A stretch of 43,123 nucleotides of DNA. Origin: Thoreauomyces humboldtii. Taxonomy: Eukaryota > Chytridiomycota > Chytridiomycetes > Spizellomycetales > Powellomycetaceae. Every line of letters starts with the position of its first letter. The stretch's first letter is position 1. The position numbers were made by a program, and so were the translations under genes. The stretch covers positions 1 through 43,123 of the forward strand of contig JADGJA010000098.1 of the NCBI GenBank assembly GCA_027596035.1, read 5' to 3'. Below the pieces are notes generated by a model. That model was not told the DNA's origin and did not search any database. It worked only from the letters and a program-made list of their open reading frames with translations. This document shows positions 31,727 through 43,098 of the stretch, piece after piece.

Positions 31727-31982
31727 AATGGATGGGAATGCTATTAGGATAATCGAGTAGGAAGTCTTTTCATCAATCATAACTGCGAGAAAGTTCAGAT
31801 GGATGATCGACCAGGATTGCCGATATGGCCGGTCGCGCTGAGAGGCGCAGCAATTGATGGAGACTTTCCGCGCCTTTCGTCCTGGCGCTGTCTCTCCCTC
31901 CCCTCTTTGCACAAACCCACTGCGAAGCATCAACCAACCTCAAGCAGAGCTTGAATACAACCAGCGAGACCGTCCCGTAACA

Positions 31983-32679
31983 ATGGCTCAAGCATATACC
32001 ACTCTCATGAAAGAGCTTGCTCGGATCAGTGCTGAGGCGCCAAAGGTAACCTCACCGTTCTGGCGGTAAACCCAGGAGTTGAGAAGTCCGTGGACAACGC
32101 GCACGTCTGCAACGTCCTTGGAAGTTGCATTCCTGCCATTGCGAATGCTTCTTCGGTTATTTCGAAAACGCATGCTCACTCTCTTCGTTGTTGTAGGGCA
32201 AAGTACCAAAACAGTACAATTTTGATCTCTACCTACCCACTCCATTCCACGCACCCGCTTCGGCCTCCCCAACATCCGCCACCTCCCTCCGCAACATTCC
32301 GCTCCGAAAGAAGTCGACCGACTACGCCGCATCCGGAAAGCTCTCCACCTCCTCCTTCACATCCACCAAGGCCGACCACCCCGCTCGGTCCTCGGACCAA
32401 CCCCCCACTTTGACCGACATCCCGCTGCCCTCGGTCCTCCAACGTCACATCTACCTCCCGTCCCCGTCCCTCGCCAAGGAGACCCAGCTGGGAAAGATCA
32501 CGGGTTTCAGGATCGAGGTCACGGGACGTCGTGGGACACGATCCGCCACCCAGAGGTTCGGGTACGGAAGGTTGGGGACGGGGAACGTCGGAGGCGCATA
32601 CGTCGACTTTGCGAAGAGTCTGTACGTTCACAAGAAGGGTGTCACTGGTGTCAAGGTGTGGATCGGATATGGTCGGTGA
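31983..32679 (+). CDS. RPS3: Nuclear-encoded mitochondrial ribosomal protein uS3m
   Basis: Two exons, 31983-32045 and 32197-32679, give 181 residues. The C-terminal 70 residues match the end of bacterial-type ribosomal protein S3: GFRIEVTGRRGTR, then FGYGRLGTG, AYVDFAKSLY and the terminal GVTGVKVWIGYG, the signature GVIGVKVWI of the family. The KH domain of bacterial S3 is absent, and the first 110 residues are Ser/Thr/Pro-rich without clear homology. The N terminus (MAQAYTTLMKELARIS) could act in mitochondrial import, though it is not a classical presequence. In many fungi rps3 stays in mitochondrial DNA, so a nuclear copy implies gene transfer. Cytosolic uS3 is ruled out by sequence type and length. 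Confidence 0.8.
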
Positions 32680-33012
32680 TCTTTGATCGGATACTGGGTG
32701 GGGCTGTTGGGGCGCAGGAGGGCTCGGTGTGCGATAGATGATAGACGATGGGCTTTCCGTTGAGTGCAACAGAGCCGAGGTCATTCGCATGGCATGCCTC
32801 GGAAGGAAACTTGTTTACAAAAGCTCTAGTCACTTCGGAAAGACCAAAAGCTTCAGATATGTATGAACCTTCTTGACAGATGTCAAGAAAGCCTGAATCG
32901 TCAGACGGCAAAAGAGGTTACATACGAAGAGAGATTACCATAGTAGATGGTACGCACGAAAAAGGAAGAAACAGCAAGAGACTAAGCCAGGGGATTGTAC
33001 ATCCGCACGCAT
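32680..33012. other. Convergent 3' region between uS3m and gluconokinase
   Basis: 333 bases between facing stop codons. No gene, tRNA or repeat was seen; it should hold the two 3' UTRs. Confidence 0.5.
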
Positions 33013-33664
33013 TCAGATGACGAGAGCCCTCCTCGAGTTCTCCACGATCTCATCTATCCCAGCGTCCACGCTGACCCACACGCAGTCCTTCTCGACCTGA
33101 ACGTCCGGCTTCTCGAGCTGCTGCAACTGACCGTCTAGACCCGAGATCTTGAAGAAATGACCCTGTCGCTCGCTGAGCCGACCGGAGAGGAGCTCGCGGG
33201 TTCCCTCGAGGTACAGGAACTGGACGGGGTGATGGGGGAGGATGGCGTCGCGGAGGATGTCCCGATACGAACGTTTCAACGCGGAGCAGGCGAGGAAGAT
33301 GGTCTGGGTGGGATCGCGTAGGAGGTGGGTCTTCATGACGTTGACAAGGTCGTGAAGCCAGGGAAGTCGGTCCTCGTCGGTCAAGGACTGAATGGGTGGT
33401 CGCAAGCAGTTTTCAAGGTTAGCGAAAGGGGTTGGTGAAGTTGAACAGGGTCTAGGTTGACTTTGAACTCACATGTCCGCTGGCCATCTTGTCCTTGTGA
33501 GCCTGCGTGTGATAGTCATCTGCGTCAACGAATAGGGCTCCGTTGCCCACGGCGTCCGCTAGCTTCTTTGCTATTGTGCTCTTTCCAGACCCCGATACGC
33601 CCATGACCACCACGCTACGCCCTTCGCTCTCCGAGGGCATTGGCGGTTCTGCTGAAGGTGACAT
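33013..33664 (-). CDS. IDNK: Gluconokinase
   Basis: Exons 33664-33473 and 33387-33013 encode 188 residues, typical for GntK/IDNK (about 175-190). The P-loop GVSGSGKS is at 22-29, then VDADDYHTQAHKDKMASGH. After the join come LTDEDRLPWL, ACSALKRSYRDILR, YLEGTRELLSGRLSERQGHFF and a final VDAGIDEIV. The enzyme phosphorylates D-gluconate to 6-phosphogluconate using ATP and feeds the pentose phosphate pathway. I chose the ATG at 33664. A second in-frame ATG eight codons on is possible, and no upstream in-frame ATG was found. Confidence 0.93.
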
Positions 33665-33966
33665 TGGCTTGCTTGAGAGTACCTGTATTTTGTGTTTGTT
33701 CCCAAGTCCAGTAACAGTTTGGAAATGCAAGGTGTCGAGCGGGGGGGATGGGGGATGACGAAGACATTCAATCTATGAGGTTTGCATGATGAAGCGGCGA
33801 CGCGCAAAATCAGTCCATTGAGCAGCCCGCCACCCAGCCCACACCACGACCACCAACGACTTTACCTACCGGTACTCCCAGCAGGGCATTGACGGTTCTG
33901 TTGTAAGCAGGCTCTCATATTGGATCCCCCAAACCCTCCTCCCGATAGGGTCAAGGACGCGCGACA
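33665..33966. promoter_or_regulatory. Divergent promoter of gluconokinase and ERD2 with a short duplicated block
   Basis: 302 bases between divergent starts. A block at 33883-33907 (AGGGCATTGACGGTTCTG core) repeats, with one mismatch over 18 bases, sequence at 33634-33657 inside the gluconokinase first exon. No clear TATA box was seen. Confidence 0.35.
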
Positions 33967-34917
33967 ATGAATCTTTTTCGCCTCATCGCCGACCTGATGC
34001 ACTTGGCGTCCTTCGGCATTCTGTTGCTCAAGATCATCAAGACGCGGTCGTGCGCAGGTAGGAAAACTTTCTTGGTCGGTGTCGATAAACGGTCGTCTGG
34101 ACGCGGGTAGACAGATGGACGTTGGGTCAAGAGGGTGCGGTGCGGTGAAGATACGAGGATCGGAGCCACGCACGCTTCGGCTCACTCCAGCCTACGGCGC
34201 TTTTCCGGTTCACGCAGGGATATCATTCAAGTCGCAAGTCTTGTATGCCGTCGTCTTCTGCTCCAGATACCTAGACCTGCTCACCCACTGGGTCTCTCTT
34301 TACAACACGTTGATGAAGCTCGTCTTCCTCGGAGCAACCTTTTACATCCTCTACCTGATGAAAGTACGGTATCGCGCGACGTGGGACCCATCGCAGGACA
34401 CCCTGCGCATCGAATACCTCATACCGCCAGCGGCCCTGCTCGGCTTGATATTCCACTACGGGAAAGGTTTCGACATCATTGAGGTGACCGACCAAGTGTT
34501 CTGGGAGGTCACAGACGGATACGGAAAGCTAGCGGATCGCTGACCCCCCCGCTCATGCAGATTTTCTGGTCTTTTTCGATCTTCCTCGAAGCCGTGGCGA
34601 TCCTTCCTCAGCTCTTCCAGCTCACCCGCACGGGGGAGGCGGAGACCATCACGACCCACTACCTCTTCGCCCTCGGGGCTTACAGGGGTCTGTACATCAT
34701 AAATTGGATCTACCGGTACTTTACCGAGAAGGGTCACGTGGAGTGGATCCCGGTCCTCGCGGGACTGGTACAGACCGCCCTCTACTGCGACTTCTTCTAC
34801 GTCTACTTCACAAGGTACGAGTTCGGGGGGGTCGTCCTGTGGTACGCGACCCGCCTTCTGACGCGTAGCTTCGCTTACAGAGTTTTGAAAGGGCAAAAGT
34901 TCACGCTTCCAGCCTGA
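33967..34917 (+). CDS. ERD2: ER lumen protein (KDEL) receptor
   Basis: Exons 33967-34057, 34218-34483 and 34561-34917 encode 237 residues with seven hydrophobic segments. Family marks are [13 protein letters not shown] at the start, [20 protein letters not shown], the luminal side of TM3, [26 protein letters not shown] and YFYVY-like DFFYVYF near the end. The receptor cycles between Golgi and ER, binds C-terminal K/HDEL of escaped ER proteins at acidic pH and returns them in COPI vesicles. The C terminus is 20 or so residues longer than in animals and lysine-poor. It is a second early-secretory gene in the window besides GOT1, about 16 kb away. Confidence 0.95.
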
Positions 34918-35342
34918 AAACCCCTTGTCCCCTGGTTTTCTTTTTTTTTTTGATACCCACCGGTTCGCAGAAAAGTTTAGAACGTCCGGTCAGGAGAATC
35001 AAAGCTCCCAGGGCCGTGGGGGTGCACTCTCGCTGCCACGTCCCCTCTTTTTGCGCACAATATATTTCCTATATCTCGATCGCAACGTTGTGATGTCACG
35101 GCAAGCAGAATCTCGACTGGCATGCAGGCCACCATGCTGGACACTGCAGGATCATGCTGGAGATTCTCCACAGCTAGAAGAAAGGGGTCACGAAGGGACG
35201 TTCGAGAGCGATGAAGGAGCCTGACCAACCGTGTGGGAGCAACCACCTTTCACAAAGAGTCGGTTGGCATGAGGTCAGGAAACGTCGCGGTGTTTTCCCC
35301 ACTGAACCGCGCGCGATGGGCCAGGCAGGCAGGAACCCCGAG
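34918..35342. other. Convergent 3' region between ERD2 and TEN1
   Basis: 425 bases between facing stops, with a T10 run near 34941-34950. No convincing gene was seen. Confidence 0.5.
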
Positions 35343-36022
35343 CTACGCGTTCGTGATGATCCCGGATCCGCGCTGGGCGTCGAACTTTCTCCGGATCTGC
35401 AGCGCCTGGTCGTAGAGCGGAACGTCCAGTCCGTCGACGTTGCGAACGATGCGCGCGCGTAGGACCATTCCGGGGCCACGTGGCGGTCGTGGAGGTTCGA
35501 AGGCGATGTTCGGTGGTGGCTGGAAGAAGAAGATTATCGAACGAGAATGGGAGGGGTGAGCTGGTGGTCGTCTCGTGGTGAGGGAGAGCAAAAAGGATGA
35601 GACGGGGCTCAGACGCACCACCCATTGCCTGTCGATCTCTCCGATGAACTGCAGGAGCGACTTTAGCCTGTGGTGGAATGGCCCCAGTAGCTGGGCGTCG
35701 ACGGTCAGCCTCGCTCCCAGGTGGTCGATGAGGGCGAGACTGTTTGTCGAGTCGAACGCGACAAGGCTAAGGTGAAGGCAGGACAAGGAATCGACTCAGC
35801 AACCTTTGCCGGCACAAGAAGAACGTGAAGAAGAAAGGGAGGGGAGGAAACGCACGTGCCGAGGACTCTGACCGAGACGGGAGCGTTGGAGCCCTGACTT
35901 GAAACGATCTCTGAGATGTGAAGTATTTCGCCGTGCTGCAGGGCCGATGGGTCTATGCGACGGGGTTGCAGAGCAGCTGCGTTGGGACCAGATTCGTAGG
36001 GTGGTCGTATTGAGCCGTTCAT
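35343..36022 (-). CDS. TEN1: TEN1, CST telomere-complex OB-fold subunit
   Basis: Exons 36022-35856, 35766-35622 and 35519-35343 encode 162 residues (animal TEN1 is about 120). After a 30-residue N-terminal extension it shows the TEN1 layout: HGEILHISEI, SVRVLGTLVAFD, LIDHLGARLTVDAQLL, PFHHRLKSLLQFIGEID, and a last block VLRARIVRNVDGLDVPLYDQAL, quoted in part. This parallels the VVKARVL-x-NLPLLEQAI end of animal TEN1. TEN1 joins CTC1 (or Cdc13) and STN1 to cap telomeres and recruit polymerase alpha-primase. The second intron (35621-35520, 102 nt) has no in-frame stop; without splicing the protein would gain 34 residues rich in Ser and Phe. Its CTTCTTCTTCCAG acceptor favours splicing. Confidence 0.78.
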
Positions 36023-36593
36023 GGTGATCGTATGCTGAGCGCACAGGGGAGAAGAGACGGTTGTGCAAAGGAGGAGGAGGTCTGGATGGACAACCGTGTC
36101 CGATCTGGCTGGACGTACCTTTTCCTTTTTTTTTCTTTTTTTTTTGTCTCATCTCTCTTGAGTTGTACCTTTTACGATCCCTGGCCACGAAAGGGAACAG
36201 AGCTCGGTTACCGTGGGTCGCGATGCGTGTGAGTGGTTACCGGGGACAGTGACGTAGTTTTACTTTCTTCCCGACCCGCCGCCATGTTGTGCATACACGT
36301 ACGCCGAGATCTGACGGCGCGCGCGACGGGGGCCGTGCGTGACTTCGCGCGGGGGAATTCCGCAAAAGGCCACGACGACGTCAGGGATCTACAGTTGCCC
36401 CGTCTGTTCATCTCACATCAGAGCTGCATCATTCCGGATCCTCACCCCTCCCCCTTGCATTATCAGACGCTCGGTACTCGTACAAAGGGTGCTCCCTCCG
36501 AGCCCCTCGGCCCCCCACCCAGCATCACACTTTACCTCCTTGGCAGAAGCTCTCGCTGTTGCAGCAGTGCCAGGAGAGATAGAGAAGGTCATC
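36023..36593. promoter_or_regulatory. Divergent promoter of TEN1 and the RCK2-like kinase
   Basis: 571 bases between divergent ATGs. A long T-rich tract lies at 36118-36147, a GC-rich stretch (CGCGCGCGACGG) at about 36318-36330, and a CRE-half-like TGACGTAG near 36249. No RNA gene was seen. Confidence 0.45.
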
Positions 36594-38891
36594 ATGGCAT
36601 CCATATCCGCTTCGTCCCTTTCCTCGTCCGACTCTTCCACAATGTCATCGACCAGATCAATCAGGAAACAGAAACGCAACAGTACATCATCTAGTCGCGG
36701 GTGGTTCTCGTCCATCTTTCACTCCATCGTCGGGAGTGGCAGCGGTAACACCTCGAGCTCCTCCACCTCCTCCTCCTCCTCGTCGTCCTCCCTCTCCTCG
36801 CTCTCCGTCCCTGCGAGACGGTCAGCGTCCGCTCGCATCAAATCTTCAGGGAGCAGACACGGCAAGGCCTCGGCCGAGGACGACCAACCCGTTTCACGAT
36901 CACAATCGGTTTCCTCACCACCCCGGCGTTCAGGTGCCCTAGCCGTTCCCTTGTCCTCGTCTCCGCGCTCGACCATCGTCACGTCCGTAGATCCCACCAC
37001 CCCTGTCTCGACTTCCAATCCCCGGAAACAGCAGGTCTCACCGCCGTCGCCACCCGTCTCGCCTCGGAATCACAACCATGACCGTCCACGAAATCCCGAA
37101 CCGACGACACCTACTGCCGTGGCGCCGGCGCGCCGACAGAAAGGAGTCAAGTGGGACGAGAAGGTCATGTCGCCTCCGACCATGAAGCAAAGTACGAAGG
37201 GGCGATACGCCGATGTCTACGTCGCTCCACCGTATTCGAACGTTGCGTCGCCTGTCGACTGGAGAATCCCGCCTATCGCTGTCTACCCGCACATGTCGCG
37301 GTATCGGCTCATCGGGCAAATGGGAGAGTGAGTAGCAGATCCCGAATCGATGTCCCGGTCGGGGAAATACTGATCCTTTAATATTGTCATCAGGGGAGCG
37401 TTCAGCACCGTTTACCGCGCCATTGACACAAAAACATCACACCTTGTAGCCCTCAAGCTCGTCTCGAAGTCGCATCTCAATGCAACCCAGCACACGAACG
37501 TTCTTCGCGAGGCTTCCCTTCTCCGACGCATCAACCATCCCAACGTCACTCGTCTCCTCGATTTCCAGGAGACGCCAACACACTATGCTCTTTCCCTCGA
37601 GCTCATGACGGCCGGCGAGATCTTCCATCGTCTGGTCAGCCGAGTCAGTTTCAGCGAGGACGTTTGTCGTCACGTCACTGTCCAGGTCGCCGAAGGACTC
37701 CGATACCTGCATGAGGAGATCGGCGTTGTTCACCGCGACATCAAGCTCGAGAACCTTCTGTTCGAGTCTATACCCGCGCATCTTCTCCCAAAGGACGACG
37801 AGGATGCGTTCCTTCCCGGCGTCGGCGGAGCCGGCATCGGGGTTGTCAAGATCGCTGACTTTGGGCTGTCCAAGATCGTCTTCTCGTCTACGACCAAGAC
37901 ACCTTGTGGGACCGTCGGTTACACGGCTCCAGAGATCCTCGCCGCTCGTCCTCGCTACAACAAGGGAGTCGACATGTGGGCTCTTGGATGCGTGCTGTAC
38001 ACGCTGCTTTCGGGATTTCCACCTTTCTTCGACGACGATCCTAGGGGTCTTACCGACAAGGTCGCGAATGGCCAGTACGCGTTTCTGTCTCCATGGTTCG
38101 ACGACATCAGTGTCGAGGCGAAGGATCTTGTTGCGGGTTTGCTGGTCGTCGACCCTGAAAAAAGGTTGACGATACAGCAGGTGCTCCGACATCCATGGAT
38201 GCGAGCCACGGTCGTCGCACCTCCCTCGGTCACCATCAACGAACCAACCGTCGCAGAACCACAACCGACAGCCGCGCCCCCAGTCCGACCCATCACTCCT
38301 CCCCCGCAAGACGACTGGCAACACATCTCCGAACTACGAGACCAGAAGTGCCTCCGAACCCCTCTCGAATCAGACTTCCGTTCGCCGCTCCATCACATGG
38401 CGCTTCGGACCCCTCAAGCCTCGGAGGACCGCGATCCCGGACACGAACACGGGTCGTCCGTCGCCCCGGCTCACCCGGACTCGGCCCATCCTTCACCGGA
38501 CTACTACTTCGTCACTCCCCCCGCACCCCTCACCAACAACCCAGCCCCAGCCGGTCCCATCGCCGCCCTGCTCCCGCTCCGAACCCCTCGCACCCCGCAT
38601 CCCGTCCCCGAGGGCATGCTCACGAAGGCGGTCCTGGACGCTCCCTACCAGGCCTACAAGCACATGGCGGAGGGGAAGACGGGGAACGTCCCCGAGCACG
38701 TCGGGACGGTGAGAGGCGGGATCGTCCCCAGAGGCATCGTCGGTCCCTCCGGAGGCGGCGTCGGGAACAGGACGAACGACGTGCCCCCGTCCGACGGCGG
38801 CAGGAGGAAGGGTGCCTTCGAGTTGAAGATGGACAACACGAGTAGGTTGCTCGAGGAGAGGAGGAGGAGAGCTGCCGTCGTCCCTACTTGA
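36594..38891 (+). CDS. RCK2: CaMK-group Ser/Thr kinase, RCK2/Srk1 (MAPKAP-kinase-like) type
   Basis: Exons 36594-37327 and 37394-38891 encode 743 residues. The first 230 are Ser/Pro-rich and disordered, with a polyserine run. The kinase domain (about 236-530) has GEGAFSTV, Lys266 (VALK), catalytic HRDIKLEN (Asp360), DFG (Asp400) and activation loop TPCGTVGYTAPE. Between HRD and DFG it carries the long insert ending FLPGVGGAGIG that marks fungal Rck1/2, Srk1 and Cmk-like kinases. DMWALGCVLYTLLSGFPPF and a LTIQQVLRHPWM end also fit. Such kinases act below the Hog1/Sty1 stress MAP kinase and regulate translation and the cell cycle. The 215-residue tail is Pro/Ser-rich with several TP/SP sites. 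A terminal basic helix may hold a MAPK docking site. Confidence 0.9.
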
Positions 38892-39428
38892 TCATCCATC
38901 ACCTTCCCCGAAGACAAAATCGATCGTTCCCCTTCCCATCGTCCTCTTTCTTCCTGCTACTTTTTCATGTGTTTTCTTTTTCTTTTTCTTGTGATGGGTT
39001 GCTACCTGTTCCCTCTGTTCCCTCCCCTGTCTCCATGCTCTCTGTATCTTGCTTCCCTTTCTCCCTTTTCCTTGAAGAATGAATGACAAAGTGTACATAC
39101 CTTTACCATCTCCACTGAAAAAGGCCCCAGCCTTCTGCCGAACCCACATCTGTCAGCGGAGGAGTTCGACATGACGTCGGTACCGCAGACGGACGTGCAC
39201 GTGTGGGCAGAAGAGATGGGGGGGCAAAAGAAAGTTGTAAGTATTCCCTCCTTGCAGTGACTCCACGAAAACAGTCGGAAGCAACGATTCTGTCTGATTA
39301 TCATATATGCTTTTTGATAACCTTTCGACCGTGCCGGCAGCCGCGCTGCGACGTTCTGACAACGTGTAAAACCAAACTGTGGAAAAGAGTCCATAGATAA
39401 TGAAAGAAGGAAAAAAGGGGAAGGCTAT
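38892..39428. other. Convergent 3' region between the kinase and ALDH7A1
   Basis: 537 bases between facing stops. T-rich at 38940-39080, as expected for 3' ends. No convincing gene was seen. Confidence 0.5.
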
Positions 39429-41475
39429 CTACTCGAACTTGATACCCTGGGCGAGCGGCATCTGACCAGAGTAGTTGATGGTGCTACAGGAAGCACGGAC
39501 GGGAACAAAAACAAAGACAGTCAGCGACTGCGGGGTAAGGAGGAAAAGAAAAAGGAAAAGGCCCGTGAACGAACTCACCAAGTCTGACGACGCATGTACT
39601 GCTTCCAGGCGTCGCTTCCGCTCTCCCTTCCTCCTCCGGTCTCCTTCTCCCCTCCGAAGGCGCCTCCGATCTCGGCTCCGTTGGTGGGGATGTTGACGTT
39701 GACGATGCCGCAGTCGGATCCGCTGGGTCCGGTCCATCGGAACACGTTCTCGAGGGATTCGGTGAAGATGCTGCTGCTGAGACCCTGGGCCACGCCGTTG
39801 TTGGCGGCGATGGCTTCGTCGAGGGACGCGATCTTCATCGTGTGGAGGATCTGTCCAAAAAAAATGGAAACGATCGATCAGCCGGTTTTTTCGAAATGAG
39901 CATTGTTCGCAAGACAGGGAGGGGGTGGGGTTTTTCGTACCGGCACAAAGATCTCGTTCTGGACGACGGCGGCGGAGGCGTCGATGCTGGTGATGGTGGG
40001 TTCGACAAAGTTTCCTGGCCTGTCGAGGACCTTTCCTCCCAAGAGGATCTTTCCTCCCTGAGCCTTGACGGCCTCGATCCCCTTCTTGTACTGCTCGACG
40101 GCGTCACGGGTGTGGAGGGGACCGCACAGGGTGGTCGAGTCGGATGGGTCTCCGATCCTGACTTGTCCGTACGCCTTGGTGAGACGGGCGATAAAGTCGT
40201 CGTGGATCTTCTCGTGGATGAAGAGACGACGGGTGGTGGTGCATCGCTGACCGGCGGTGCCGACGGCAGCGAAGAGGATGGAACGGACGGCGAGGTCGAT
40301 GTTGGCATCGTCCATGACTTTAAAACATAGATTCCGTTCAGAACAGGAAAGACGTGGCAAGTCTCAAAGGGACGCGGTACATTTACCAACGATGGCGTTG
40401 TTGCCGCCGAGCTCGAGCAGGCTCTTTCCGAATCGACCTTGGACGGTCAGACCGACCTGCTTTCCGACGGCCGTGGAACCGGTGAAGGAGAGGAGGTTGA
40501 CGCGCTTGTCCTCGGCCATGGCCTTTCCGACGTCTGCTCCACCCGTGACCATCGAGCACAGGGCACCGGGAAGGTTGTTTCGCTCCAACACCCGCTCCAG
40601 GATCTTCGTGACGGCCACGGAGGTGAGGTTGGTGGTCGGTGCGCCCTTCCAGACGACGGCGTTACCGCAGACGAGGGCGAGGGAGCTGTTCCATCCGTAG
40701 ACGGCGACGGGGAAGTTGAAGGCCGAGATGACGCCGACCGTCCCGAGAGGGTTCCACATCTCCTTCATGAAGTGACCTGGTCGTTCCGACGGGACGACGG
40801 CTCCGCCGATCTGACGGGAGAGACCGACGGCGTAATCGCAGACGTCGATGTACTCCTGCACCTCTCCGAGACCCTCGGGAAGGATCTTGCCCATCTCGAT
40901 CGCCACGAGCTCCCCCAGCGGCTGCTTGTACTTGTCAAGCTCCTCCCGCATCTGACGCACGATCTCGCCGCGCTTCGGCATGGGGGTCTCCCGCCACATG
41001 GGCTTGACCTTTTCGATCTCCTCCAACGCCCGGTTCAGGTCTTTCGGTGTGCCCTGCGAGAGGGGAAAATGGTACCTCGGGGGTCAGGACTTTTTTGACA
41101 CCCCATCAAGCCTTCATCACCGCCGTTCGGAACGAATTGCCACTTTACCGTACGGACGCTTGCGATGACCTTGTTGGTCGCCGGGTTGATCGAGTGTACC
41201 ACCTAGCGTCACCGGAACGAATGGTCACAGTCAGCGTGAAAGCTCCTCCACTGAAACAGCGGTTCGAGATCTTGCACACTCACAGGTCCATCCCCACTCC
41301 ACTTGTTGATGAACACGCCGTCGTTCTCGACCTGCATGTCGAGCTTCTTGAGCAGGGCGGTGTGCCTGCTCGACTCATCCTCGAGCTTCCCTGAGGCGAA
41401 CGACCGCCTGAGGAGGGACTGACCGATGGAACGCGATGGCCGGACGGCCGACTTGGTGAAGTGGGTCAGGAGCAT
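39429..41475 (-). CDS. ALDH7A1: Alpha-aminoadipic semialdehyde dehydrogenase, ALDH7A1 (antiquitin) family
   Basis: Six exons: 41475-41284, 41202-41149, 41053-40387, 40317-39941, 39850-39579, 39483-39429; 538 residues, matching the animal mitochondrial form (539). The first 30 residues are basic and Ser-rich with Arg and no acid until position 31 or so, a good mitochondrial presequence. Catalytic marks are [16 protein letters not shown]-site [11 protein letters not shown], general base in LLELGGNNA and nucleophile Cys in [12 protein letters not shown]. The ending [21 protein letters not shown] with [15 protein letters not shown] (quoted in parts) is antiquitin-specific. The enzyme oxidises alpha-aminoadipate semialdehyde in lysine breakdown and also betaine and lipid-derived aldehydes. 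Its role in a fungus, where lysine is made through aminoadipate, is less clear. Confidence 0.95.
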
Positions 41476-41836
41476 GGCGGCTGGTTGAAAGGTGTTGATT
41501 GAGATGCCGTTGAGGGGCAACAGGATGATTCCAAACAAAAAAGAAAGAGCGTCGTTGGCTGTAAATAAGAAGGGGGAGGGGGGAGTCACACTCTATTAGA
41601 ATTGGCACACATCACCATCACGCGGGGACGCGTTTCTCACAATTGGAGTTTTTAGGTCTTTCTTCCCCTTCCTTTTTTCTCCTATGATTTTTTTTCTCCC
41701 TTCCGCGTACTCAAGAGTCCGAAGCTCCAAGGGCACATCCAAATATAAATTACAGACGCCATGCACAGCATCGCGGTGTGATGACAACACAAAAAGGAGA
41801 GCGAGAGTGAAGCAGAGGTGGGAGGGCAGTGGATAT
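41476..41836. promoter_or_regulatory. ALDH7A1 promoter and 3' flank of RPF1
   Basis: 361 bases between two minus-strand genes. On the minus strand a TATA-like TTTATATTTGG lies at 41740-41750, about 265 bases before the ALDH ATG. T-rich runs occur at 41650-41700. No gene was seen. Confidence 0.4.
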
Positions 41837-43098
41837 CTACAGGTGGAACTTTCTGCGGCTCGTGTCCAGCTCTGGCTGTCAGAGGAATCAACAGCGTCAG
41901 TGCATGGCTCCAGAAAAAGAATACACCTTGAAACGACGAAAAAAAGGAGACCTTTCCTGCCTCTTACCTTGTGCATCCATTCGTACTCTCCGAACCGTGT
42001 GTCGAACGTTCCCTTCTGCAGCCACCTCAGCTTCAGGGTGAACCTCGGTCCCAGCTCCTGGAGGTCGCACCGCTCCCCGTCCTTGAAGATGTAACGGTGA
42101 CGTCGGAAGAAGATAAAGTCGCGCTGGTTGTGGAAGGTGGCCACCTGGCGTCCCTTAAACTCGGGGACGTGGGGGAAGAGGGCGGCGATGAAGCGACCGA
42201 CCGTGTGTCCGAGACGCGTGGAGAAGTTGTTGAGGATGAGTTCCGGTTTTTGGGGTCCCACTTTGCCGTGTCCCTGCGACCGATGGTTGGTGAATAAGGA
42301 AACGAGTTGCAGAGTATCTTCACAGCCTTACCCGGATCTGAGAATTGAGTCGCAAGCTGCTCAGTTTGAAATGCGCCGTCGGTCCGTTCGGCAGATGGAT
42401 CATTGTCACGGCATCTGAGGAGGGACAGATGCAATACGTCAGCCCGATCGAAGGTAAAGAGTCCATCGCATGTGTCTCGAGAAAACTCACTTGGTTGCTT
42501 CTTGTCTTCGTTGATGACGATCACGTCCGTGTACTCTCGCTTGATGGCCAGCTCGACTATCTTTTTGATCTCGAACTGGGTTCCCCGTTTGATCAGCTCG
42601 GCGTCGGGAAAGATGGAAACGAACTCTTCGGCAAACTCGTAGACTCTCTAGGGAATGGGATGGATGAGGAAGGGGTTCGGCAAGACGAAAGAGCAAGTCG
42701 CTTTCGCTCAAATTGAACGGCCCGCAAAGTTCGCTGGCTTCGCCAGCCCAAGAGCTAGCTCCTCGCTCATCACTCACCGCGCTGGGCCTCTTGCTCGTGG
42801 TGACCATGATCTTTGGCTGGAGACCCTTGAAGTACTCTGAAAAGTCGTCCGTGTCCTCCTCCTCGAAAACCTCTGCGTCCTCCCCGACGATGGTCTCGTC
42901 AAACTCCCGCATGGTCTCGAGCGTCTTTGGCTGGTTCTCCTTGAGCCTCTGCTCCTTGAGCTCTGGGTTGTCCGCCTCCTCCTTTGCGATGCGCTGCCTT
43001 CGCTTCAGCTTTGCGCGAGCCTTGTCGGCCTTCAGACGGTTGACCACGTCTGACCGCTTCATCTTGTTTTTGATGTCGTTGGGATCGGTCGACGACAT
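41837..43098 (-). CDS. RPF1: RPF1, Brix-domain ribosome assembly factor
   Basis: Five exons: 43098-42778, 42647-42491, 42414-42332, 42273-41968, 41875-41837; 301 residues. The N terminus is highly basic and charged ([24 protein letters not shown], quoted in part), then [13 protein letters not shown] and VTTSKRPS, where the Brix fold begins. Brix marks are [57 protein letters not shown], the [21 protein letters not shown]-binding segment and the terminal DTSRRKFHL typical of RPF1. RPF1 is nucleolar and needed for 60S subunit assembly and 27S pre-rRNA processing. The last exon encodes only 12 residues plus the stop. The start lies 25 bases from the window edge. Confidence 0.95.

Noticed and set aside
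36339..36593. Upstream extension of the kinase reading frame
   Set aside because: It has no ATG before 36594 and begins only with GTG; the stretch is GC-rich promoter and leader.
37437..38324. 295-codon minus-strand frame antisense to the kinase domain
   Set aside because: A codon-bias shadow of the RCK2-like kinase.
41596..42261. 221-codon frame reading through RPF1 exon 4
   Set aside because: The first half is RPF1 exon 4; the rest is intron 41967-41876 and 3' flank read through. The short exon 41875-41837 gives the conserved RPF1 end instead.
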